Part shown: in pieces, positions 36,501-48,500 of the stretch
Position numbering within the stretch: the first letter of the stretch is position 1
How the letters are laid out: every line of letters starts with the position of its first letter
Origin: Mytilus californianus
Taxonomy: Eukaryota > Mollusca > Bivalvia > Mytilida > Mytilidae
Direction of reading: 5' to 3'
DNA length: 64,000 bases
Assembly: GCF_021869535.1 (NCBI RefSeq)
Contig: NW_026262712.1
Coordinates: 67,550,100-67,614,099 of the forward strand
Translations under genes and position numbers: made by a program
The notes under the pieces: model-generated
The model's input: only the letters and a program-made list of their open reading frames with translations
What the model was told of the DNA's origin: nothing
Database searches by the model: none

Positions 36501-39500
36501 CCAACAATCAAGTAAAGTTCTGACCAATATAAAGTAGTTCAGTCAGGTAATCAGAATGTGTTTGACAACTCAAATTGTAATAATAAAAATATGGTCAATT
36601 CAAATACTCCAATAAGAAACTTAAAAACTTCAACATACCTCCAGCCCATTTTCAAATTCATTTAAATCAAATGAACAAATAAAATTGAGAATGGAAATGG
36701 GGAATGTGTCAAAGAGACAACAACCCGACCATAGAACAGACAACAGCAGAAGGTCACCAACAGGTCTTCAATGCAGCGAGAAATTCCCGCACACCGGAGG
36801 CGTCCCTCAGCTGGCCCCCAAACACACACATACACATACAAACCATTAGAAGCCTGAACATTCTGATGACCCTCAGCAGTATTAAGTATGGGTACTAATG
36901 CCTATACATACCTCTAGTAGCCTGAACATTCTGATGACCCTCAGCAGTATTAAGTATGGGTACTAATGCCTATACATACCTCTAGTAGCCTGAACATTCT
37001 GATGACCCTCAGTAGTATTAAGTATGGGTACTAATGCCTATACATACCTCTAGTAGCCTGAACATTCTGATGACCCTCAGTAGTATTAAGTATGGGTACT
37101 AATGCCTATACATACCTCTAGTAGCCTGAACATTCTGATGACCCTCAGTAGTATTAAGTATGGGTACTAATGCCTATACATACCTCTAGTAGCCTGAACA
37201 TTCTGATGACCCTCAGCAGTATTAAGTATGGGTCCTAATGCCTATACAAACCTCTAGTAGCCTGAACATTCTGATGACCCTCAGTAGTATTAAGTATGGG
37301 TACTAATGCCTATACATACCTCTAGTAGCCTGAACATTCTGATGACCCTCAGTAGTATTAAGTATGGGTACTAATGCCTATACATACCTCTAGTAGCCTG
37401 AACATTCTGATGACCCTCAGCAGTATTAAGTATGGGTACTAATGCCTATACATACCTCTAGTAGCCTGAACATTCTGATGACCCTCAGTAGTATTAAGTA
37501 TGGGTAGTAATGCCTATACATACCTCTAGTAGCCTGAACATTCTGATGACCCTCAGCAGTATTAAGTATGGGTACTAATGCCTATACATACCTCTAGTAG
37601 CCTGAACATTCTGATGACCCTCAGCAGTATTAAGTATGGGTACTAATGCCTATACATACCTCTAGTAGCCTGAACATTCTGATGACCCTCAGCAGTATTA
37701 AGTATGGGTACTAATGCCTATACATACCTCTAGTAGCCTGAACATTCTGATGACCCTCAGTAGTATTAAGTATGGGTACTAATGCCTATACATACCTCTA
37801 GTAGCCTGAACATTCTGATGACCCTCAGTAGTATTAAGTATGGGTACTAATGCCTATACATACCTCTAGTAGCCTGAACATTCTGATGACCCTCAGTAGT
37901 ATTAAGTATGGGTACTAATGCCTATACATACCTCTAGTAGCCTGAACATTCTGATGACCCTCAGTAGTATTAAGTATGGGTACTAATGCCTATACATACC
38001 TCTAGTAGCCTGAACATTCTGATGACCCTCAGTAGTATTAAGTATGGGTACTAATGCCTATACATACCTCTAGTAGCCTGAACATTCTGATGACCCTCAG
38101 TAGTATTAAGTATGGGTACTAATGCCTATACATACCTCTAGTAGCCTGAACATTCTGATGACCCTCAGTAGTATTAAGTATGGGTACTAATGCCTATACA
38201 TACCTCTAGTAGCCTGAACATTCTGATGACCCTCAGTAGTATTAAGTATGGGTACTAATGCCTATACATACCTCTAGTAGCCTGAACATTCTGATGACCC
38301 TCAGTAGTATTAAGTATGGGTACTAATGCCTATACATACCTCTAGTAGCCTGAACATTCTGATGACCCTCAGCAGTATTAAGTATGGGTACTAATGCCTA
38401 TACATACCTCTAGTAGCCTGAACATTCTGATGACCCTCAGTAGTATTAAGTATGGGTACTAATGCCTATACATACCTCTAGTAGCCTGAACATTCTGATG
38501 ACCCTCAGTAGTATTAAGTATGGGTACTAATGCCTATACATACCTCTAGTAGCCTGAACATTCTGATGACCCTCAGCAGTATTAAGTATGGGTCCTAATG
38601 CCTATACATACCTCTAGTAGCCTGAACATTCTGATGACCCTCAGCAGTATTAAGTATGGGTACTAATGCCTATACATACCTCTAGTAGCCTGAACATTCT
38701 GATGACCCTCAGTAGTATTAAGTATGGGTACTAATGCCTATACAAACCTCTAGTAGCCTGAACATTCTGATGACCCTCAGTAGTATTAAGTATGGGTCCT
38801 AATGCCTATACATACCTCTAGTAGCCTGAACATTCTGATGACCCTCAGTAGTATTAAGTATGGGTACTAATGCCTATACAAACCTCTAGTAGCCTGAACA
38901 TTCTGATGACCCTCAGCAGTATTAAGTATGGGTACTAATGCCTATACATACCTCTAGTAGCCTGAATAATCTGATGACCCTCAGTAAGATGAAGACCACC
39001 AGTACAATGTGTACGACGTGGTGATTATTTCCATAAAAAGCTGGCAATGAAAAACTCAGGCACACATCCACAATTCCAATGAAAATGATTGCCAAACACA
39101 AATTGTTCCAACAAACTGTAAAGTAATATTTCTTTACAAGGACTATCTGGAAAAGGAAAAAAAATATTTAGTACATGTATTATTTATACAAATATTATCT
39201 AATTTCATAAAAAAATGAAGTATAAAAGTTCATTTGTTATGTTTTGCTAATAAGCAGATTTGTTTATGCAGTATAATCTTTAGGTTTTTTCAAATCAATT
39301 ATTTGATTTTGTTTAAATCATGTTTTAACAGTAATAAAACATATAAATTCACCAACCCAATATTCATGTCCTTTTGCTACCTAATGCTTTTTACTGTCTG
39401 TCTTAAAGATTTCCCATTATTTTTTTTATAAGCAAATGCTGCTTATTTAAACACAACTTCTCACTTCTGCCAATAAGTACGAATATCAACACAATACATG

Positions 39501-42500
39501 AGGTTCTGTCATCTGTTAAGTGTGTTAATTCAACATTACGTTCACAAAATAAACAGGTCAGATGATCAAAATTATAGGACTTGATGGTAGTAGTTATCAT
39601 ATAACTACTGATGCCATGCAGAATTGAATTCAGCAAAAAATGTAACACTATTATTTATTTCTACAACACTTTTTTAGAGTTAAAAGGAAATATAAGTGCT
39701 TGATCTTTAATCATTAATCATTTTCTTTTTACAACAGGAGTTGGGGGTTTTGAATATCCTAAATCAGCACTTTGATCTGCTTGTAGAAGATACGAATGGG
39801 ACAATCGAAAAAATAAGAAACACAAACGCTTACTACAAAATACTTTTATAGGTTAAAGTATTATTCACTTACATCATCATATCAAAATTTTAACTGAGAG
39901 CTGAGTCTTCTCATAGGTCTAATTTGTAATCTTAAGAACATTACTTTTAATATGTATTATGCAAAGCTCAATAATGAATTCACATTATTTAATCATCCAA
40001 AACCTTGTGATCAATATTCCAAATAGGACAATGAAATGTAAAAAAATAGATATATTATCTAACAATCTCTTTGAAGGACCAACTTAAATTATGCAAATCT
40101 TTAAACAAAATATATGAATAAATCATTTTGTCAATAAATGCCTTTGTTTAATAATATTCAAGTTTTATTAACAAAAGGAGGTGGTCCTATTAGACTATTA
40201 GACAGTGACTACTGTATCTTACCTTAGCTACTGCTTCCACTATATAAAACGACACAAATACAACATTTAATGACCTGAAGATCTCCTTCCTATCGTGAAT
40301 GGCTTCCAAATACTCGCTTATCACAGACAATGTCACATTAGCCATGTCCAAGGCAATTACACAGTACAGAAATATACTGAAAGCTGTGTGTTTGAAGATT
40401 TTGTACAGAAGAGTTAGACATGAAGACTTCGGTGGTTCAGGTATCAGCTCTACTACAAATCTTTTGAAGAATTTTTTCTGAAAAGACAAGACATACATTG
40501 ACTTTTAAATATACTATTAAGACACTGTTACAATGTAACTTCCAGGAGGATTATTTTAGGAATTAAATGAAATTAATATGCACAATAATGTAATTTGAAC
40601 TTCTTTTAATTTCACTGATGCTTATTTCTATATTCTGAAATTTATAGAGTTCCAAATATTTAGGCTTATGGTAGAAATTATTCTTTTCTGGGTATTTTTT
40701 GCACTTTTAATGTATAATGAATTCTTATTTTACCAAAAGTCTTTTCAGGTAAGACAATTCCTCTATTTTCAAAACAATTTAAAATCAAGAGCCAGTATAA
40801 TCAGTTTTTGAATAAAAATTAGACAAGGTAATATTATTTACCAATTTGATATAGATTTTTGGTATTTCCCAGCTTTTCTTCACATCTTCAACATCAACAA
40901 ACCTGAAAAATGTGTAAGATAGTATGTATCCATTAAATGTATAAAATTAACAAAATAAATGAACCTCATCATTTCCTTAAAAGAAGAAAGGTTAATAGCA
41001 CTCCCTGTTCTTAATTTCCACTTTGACATGATAAAAATCCTATCAATTCCCTAAATTTTGTTTACATACAAATATTTTAAGTTTTATCTTCTTTACATCA
41101 CAATATGTCACTACATTCATTCTGCTGTACTACCATGCTTGTTTTATCATCAGCAATGTCAGTTCTTACTTGCCCTTTTTTATCATCAGCTATGCCAACA
41201 CTTACTTGCCCTTTGTATAATCAGCTATGCCAGCACTTAATTGCCCTTTGTATAATCAGCTATGCCAGTACTTAATTGCCTTTTTTATCATCAGCTATAC
41301 CAGCACTGACTTGCCTTTTTTATCATCAGCTATGCCAGCACTTAATTGCCTTTTTAATCATCAGCTATACCAGCACTTACTTGCCTTTTTTATCATCAGC
41401 TATGCCAGCACTTAATTGCCTTTTTTATCATCAGCTATACCAGTACTTACTTGCCTTTTGTATCAGCAGCAATGTCAGTACTTATTTGCCTTTTTGTCAG
41501 CAGCAATGTCTGTACTTATTTGCCTTTTATCAGCAGCAATGTCAGTACTTACTTGCCTTTTATCAGCAGTGATGTCAGTACTTTAACTTGCCCTTTTTCT
41601 TAGCAGCGATATCAGTACTTACCTTCCCTTTTTGTCACCAGCGATGTCAGTACTTACCTGCCCTTTTTGTCAGCAGCGATATCAGTACTTACCTTCCCTT
41701 TTTGTCACCAGTGATGTCAGTACTTACCTGCCCTTTTTGTCAGCAGTGATATCAGTACTTACCTTCCCTTTTTGTCAGCAGCGATGTCAGTACTTATTTG
41801 CCTTTTTATCACCAGCGATGTCAGTACTTACCTGCCCTTTTTGTAAGCAGCTATATCAGTACTTACCTTCCCTTTTTATCAGCAGCTATGTCAGTACATT
41901 CCTGTAATTTTCTAACACCTTCCCTGGATATCATCCCTTGTTCAAACTGTCTCCAATAACTCATCTATCAAATACAAAGCATTTTAAATTTCAAATTTTT
42001 AGGTTAATGCTCAATGCCAGGAACATGTTTTTCAAATATTTCAAAACTGTCAAGTATGGATCATGTAAACGGTTTGGAGATCCTAGTTCAATAATGCATT
42101 TTATTGAGGATGAAATGAAACCTTTCCCCAGAATAAGTACTTCTTTGTCAGGACAAAATATTTAACTCTTAGTGATGAAAATGCATGTACCATTACTATA
42201 AAATGGCACATATTGTCAAGAGTAAGAGGTAATAATTAAAAATTTATGTCAATACAACACTGAAGAACAAATTTTCATTTTTTTTGGTCAGTACATGTAT
42301 TCCCAATACATATATATATATATATACATTGTACCAGGTTGTTGATTTTTTTGTGAATATTCTTTAATAATTAGCCCCTTTTTAACCTTCATTCCAGGTA
42401 ATTCCTCTGTTGTAAATCTTTAAAAATCTTATAACATCAGTGAGAATTTCAATAAGTTGATCACATAAACTGTTAACACAGAGATATGTCTCGCCTTTTT

Positions 42501-45500
42501 GTTATTTTGATAATGCAAATGTTGAAATTAAAATTGCAATACTTTAACATGCAAGTTTAATATGCAAATTATTCACAGTCAATGAACCATGACTGAAGGT
42601 ACAGGGCCAAACAATCTCCATGGAAATGAGATGTGCCAATGCTCATATAATTGAATACCAAGTACCATTGACTAATCATAAGTCGTCCCCTTAAAACAAA
42701 TCTAAACACAAACATTAACTTGTAAACTTTATGTAACCAGTGGTTCCTAATCATTAACTAATACATTTAAACTAAGCAAAAGTTTTAAAGTCAATAGACC
42801 ATGACTGAGGGGACTGCCACTGGAAAGAGCATACCTACGTCTCGCTTTTTGACTCCGTTAAGGCGAGACAATTACAAGGATACAGAAAAAATTAAGACCT
42901 CTTAAACATGGTATAAATATTACCCTTTATCAACTTATGTACTATTATATAAATTCAAATGTTATTGCATTTTATTTCCAAATATAAGTGTTGATAGATA
43001 TGTATATGTCTAATGTTCATTGTGGAATTTCGGTAGCAATCCTATAATTTTGGATTAGAAATAACATATTCTTTTAGGTTGACTGATGTTACAATCAGAA
43101 TAAATTTAGGACAGGCTAAATAGCCTATAATTGGTACTTAAATATAAACATTGTCCTCTCAAGATTATATTGGTTTAACACAAATAAAAAAAAATTTGGA
43201 AGCACAAATTTCATAGGAACATATAGCAAAATTCCATGTCACAAATCTACTTTTTTTCTGTTTATAATCAGTGATATTGAACAAATTGAAAAATATATAA
43301 AACATTTGTAAAAGATTATGAGAGTAATAATTGGTGAATACTGCAAATAAATTATATCCATTTATTATGGTTGTATAGTGATAAAATTTGAGGCTAATAT
43401 AGCAAATTGCCAATGCAGTCAACATTTCCCTCACAATCTTGTGGTAATCCACTAAACAACAAATAACAACAATTACAGTATAAATGAATTCGTTGATATT
43501 GAATAAATACAACATCAACTGCAGTTTTGTGTATTGGTACATGTACTTTCATCACTGAGTGTTAAATTTTTTGTTCAGCTTAATTCATCAATGATTGGCT
43601 TTTCAAAGAGAAATTTAAAGGTCCCATAGAATAAACTCCACAAAGAACAATACCTTTTGTAATTATTCACAATGGGACAGGTGAATCTGCAAAATTTAAA
43701 GAGCCTGACAAAGAGGTACATAATCTGGGGAAAGGTTTCATTTCTCTCCCAAAACAAGAATGTGTCATGGATGCCCCACTCGCACTATCATTTTCGATGT
43801 TCAGTGAACCGAGAAATTGGGGTCAAAACTCTAATTTGGCATTAAAATTAGAAAGATCATATCATAGGGAACATGTGTACTAAGTTTCAAGTTGATTAGA
43901 CTTCAACTTCATCAATAACTACCTTGACCAAAAACTTTAACCTGCCCTCTCGCACTATCATTTTCTATGTTCAGTGGACCTTGAAATTGGGGTCAAAACT
44001 CTAATTTGGCATTAAAATTAGAAAGATCATATCATAGGAAACATGTGTACTAAGTTTCAAGTTGATTGGACTTCAACTTCATCAAAAACTACCTTGACCA
44101 AAAACTTTAACCTGAAGCGGGACAGACGGACGGACGGACGCACAGACCGAAAAACATAATGCCCCAATATTCATTTGAGTTTATACTCTATTTATCCGCT
44201 AGTTTTTCAAACTTACATCTCACATTATCTTCCTAATTTCATTAGAATTTTTGGTTCAAAACATGTAAATGATGCTATAGATTTGATTGAGAACCCCGTC
44301 TCGAAACACAAATTTTCAAGCAATGACTTACATAGAAGGATCATTTCAGAAATAAATTTTCCTTCTAATTCTCAAAAGGTTTTGTTTTGAATGTTAACTT
44401 TGACTTGCTCTACAGGAGAAACAAGATGCACTGTAAGCTATTGTTCACTAGTTGTAACCCCGCTCAATATTGTTGACTCTATTTTGCTAATAAACATTGG
44501 CAATCATACCACATCTTCTTATTTTCATAAATAAGCCTTCAGCAACCAGAAAGAAGAATAAAGAATTAAAAAGGTGCCACAGGGTATAGCATAGCCAGGT
44601 GAAGCTTAATGCAATTTATATGCTCTGAATTTTAATTGCTGAGAAAAATGTGACAAAAATTTCATATATGTGTATGATATTTTACAGATATACAAGTTTT
44701 AATTAACAAACAGGAAGAAAAAATTGAGAGGGCACTGAAAACATGTCACACAGTATAGCATGGCAAAACCTGAGAACCTTCTGGTGAAATATATAAAAAA
44801 AGCTAGGACTAAAAGCTGAACTGAATGAAACGTTACAATAATGTTTTAACAAGAGGGATAAACCAGTATACCCGTCCCTCCTTTGGAGCATGGGTATAAT
44901 AAAGAATACATGTCCATAAGACACTAAGCTCTGCTTGCACTTTTTTAGTGAACTGTGGAATCTGGAAAACACTAATTTGGCATTTATTTTAAAATGTTCA
45001 CATTACAAATAGACATACATGTGTACTATGTACTCACTACCTTTAACCAAAACATTAACCTGATACAGGAGGGAAGGACAGACACATGCACAAACTGTAG
45101 AACATAATGCCCCTACTATTGTAGGAGAATACTGCAGATTCATTTATTTTTGTGGATTGAGGAAAAATTGTTCTTTTGTTGATATTTGATTTTATGGTTT
45201 GGCCTAGGTCTACATTCAAGATTATCAAAAATGTGTACATAATTGGAAATTTAAATTGGTGATTCATATATACCCACAAGATCAACATAAATTGGTATCC
45301 CACGAATAATGATGAATCCACAGTATTAAGTTCAATTAAATCTGTTCAACCAATGTCATGTCAAAGAATGGGAATAACTTACTTTTTCTGCCGTCAGCAT
45401 TCTAAGTATAGCTTCATTAGTCATATCTTCCAATTCCTTTGAGGAAAAATTGTATTTTTGTGGATATTTGATTTCATGGTTTGGCCAAAGTCTAACATAC

Positions 45501-48500
45501 AAGATTATGGAAAATTTGTACTTCATTGGACATTTAAATTGGTAGTTCATATATACCCACAAGATCAACATAAATAGGTATCCCACGAATAATAATGAAT
45601 CCACAGTATTAAGTTCAATTAAATCTGTTTAAAAGTTCAATCAATTTCATGTCAAAGAAAGGGAATAACTTACTTTTTCTGCCTTCAGCATTCTAAGTAC
45701 AGCTTCATCGGTCATATCTTTCATTTCCTTCCTAGTATACTGGCAGGGTAACTTGGCATCACAGTCAGGACATATGGCATTAGGTCGAATGTCTAAAGAA
45801 TCATCTATTTGTGCCTGGAAATAAATCACTTTTGTTACCCTAAGTATATGTACGGTATGTGTATAACGTATAACTGTAATACATTTGTCCTTTTAACTCA
45901 AAATTATTTGTTAAATCTTTTAGAACATTTTCTAATAGTGTTAATTTTGTGATTTTAAGATAGTCTCATTCATTTTCTTTCCTTCAAGTAATTTGTGACC
46001 AGTTAACATATTTTCAAGAATGGAGTAGTGTAGTATTTTTGTTTATACACTTTTAAATCTTTTTATTTGCTATGTATAATCTATATGTATAGATCTGATT
46101 GATAGTAGCAAAGGGAAAGCATTAGAAATGTGAAAATACCAGTTTAGTTAAAATTAGTCCTGTACTTTTAAAAAAGATGATGGAATGTTATGTTCCTTGG
46201 GGTATCATTATGGGATCTATGTGCCACCAATACCACAGTCAGTTTACCACCCCATCAACATATTAGGTTTCTTTGGAGAGGGCTTTAAAAATATTTGTCT
46301 TCCAAGATCACTAAATATTACCCTATTAGATTCAAAGATTGCCTCTTGCAGGCAGTAGCTATTGTTTTCATCCAATTGTAACAAAATGATTAACTTTTAT
46401 AAAGAAACTCCCATATATTTTTTCCCAAAAAAAGGTTTGGTTCTACTTTGACTTATTGTTTCAGAGGAGATGATGAATTGTTAATTGTCTTACAGATAGA
46501 TGGACAGACAGAAGGACAACAGAAGCAAATGAATTAACTGATATCACCAAAAAAGCACATACATGCAGTCAGTACCGTTGTACTTCCTATAGAGTAAAAG
46601 TGATTGCATTTAATACTCATCAATAATTTTTACAAAACTCTATTGTCTGTAAACCATATTAGTTCATGTTTTATAAAATTCATCTCAAACTGCAATAATA
46701 ATGTATTCTTTGATATTTCTTATTACATAATAACCATAAAGACTCCATTAAATGAAAAACATTAATAAAAGTGTTGAAATTTCAATCTGCCTTGCTTTGA
46801 GGGAGGATACTATTATGCGCAATTACACCCCCTTTCCCTTCCCAGTGCAGAACGGTCATCAATATATTTCATCAAACAATACCAGTTTAATCATAGTGTT
46901 ACTGCAATAAAACCTGTAAAAGACACTTTCAAATGATTAAGCTAAGCATAGATTCAATTATTTGTTTTATTCGCATTTTCACCATAGATACCTAGCATAA
47001 AGCATCCAGAATTTACCACCCCTGATTGTGATTTTTCAAAGGGTCATTAAGTTAAGATAAAAAAAACTTTCATAGAAAAATACAGCAGAGATACCTCTTC
47101 ATCTGTTGTTTTATAAGGATCTGCTATCTCACTGGACTTCTCAACTGTATCCCAATCAGCATCAGCTAAAAATCTGAAGGGAGAAAAGACAAGACAGTGA
47201 ATTACTATGAGAAATAACATTCAGTCTACAATAGCAAATTTCAATAGAACTTTTCTTTTTAATTACCTTTCTTTTCCACCAAAACATAACTGGTAGGTGT
47301 CATTCTAATTTGTGAAAATATTTCAAGTTTGTTTGCTTAGTTCTCTAGACACTCAACATTCAATATTTCTTGTGTAAAAGCAAGACTTCATCTTTTGTTG
47401 TCTCACTCGTCTTTCTAAATCTAATAACTCAATCAGTTTGCAAGTTTGAACTTTTTAATTCTGTTCTATTTATATTTAAGTTTAATCTCTCATATCTTGA
47501 AAATTTTGTTGGCCATTTTTACCTGTCTTTTTTTACATTATAATATCTAACGCAAGTAAATCTGCCTAGTTTTTACCTGTCTGTTTTCAACATATTGAGA
47601 GTTTTGTCTCTGACATCTTGTAGAAATCTCAGTGAGTTTGCCATTGCCATTCTTTTGGCAGGTGATGTGTCACTCATCCCTGAAAATTTTTATATAGAAA
47701 GTTAAACTACCGTACAAGATCATACTTCAATTATAACTTTTTGAGTTATAAAGCAAGATAAACATGAGTAGAGATTCCCGCAAACTCATTTTTTTCTCAT
47801 TTTTGCAATGTGGTATCATAAATACATTCTGATTACAAGTCTTGAACCATTCACCAGCATAACTTGGACACAGATGATTGATGTAATAAACATGTGTATT
47901 GTTTCTCATACATTTATTGTGTCTGTGAGACATGTATGACGTCCCTGTATTTGGGTATAGTTTTATGTTTCAAGAGCATTATATGCTCAATTTTCATTTA
48001 AAAATAATTGTTTACAATCTGAAATTTTATGAAAAATCGTCAAAAATTTAAATCCTGATGATATGAACACTTTGATATATCGATAAAATGAACTAGTATC
48101 TTTTATTCTTCATACACTAAATAGAAAATAGTATTATGCCATTGGTTGGATATTAAGACTATATATGACACGTTAATCTCAGAATCAGGTTACCCTCTTT
48201 TAATATATATAAAGAATATTATTAATATTTTGGGATAGGCTTATCAAACCACTATCTAGAACGCTGAAATTTTTAAAAATTAATTACCAGTATTCATAAT
48301 ACCCATTTAGACACTAATCATCATTAAAATTATCAGCCATAAAACTTACCCAATAACTTGAGTAGTCCAACAACTGTTGTAGAATTTATCAGTAAAGTTA
48401 GAAACACAATGCCTGATACATGTACTAATACCTAAAATATAAAAGGCATTTATCTAACATTTTTTGGGGTATATTCTTTCTCTTTCTGTATGCATGCATC

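Noticed and set aside
33337-38951. Arrays of regular spacing considered as CRISPR-like
   Set aside because: There are no unique spacers between repeats; units are contiguous tandem copies of exon ends in a eukaryotic gene.
41058-41907. Plus-strand frames reading repeated LPFLSSAMPAL-type peptides
   Set aside because: Antisense translation of the 36 bp exon-end array; the coding strand is the minus strand.
43165-43542. 125-codon minus-strand frame, hydrophobic
   Set aside because: AT-rich intron with no acceptor/donor fit to the SLC9C phase chain and no recognised family; the hydrophobicity follows from TTT/ATT-rich sequence.
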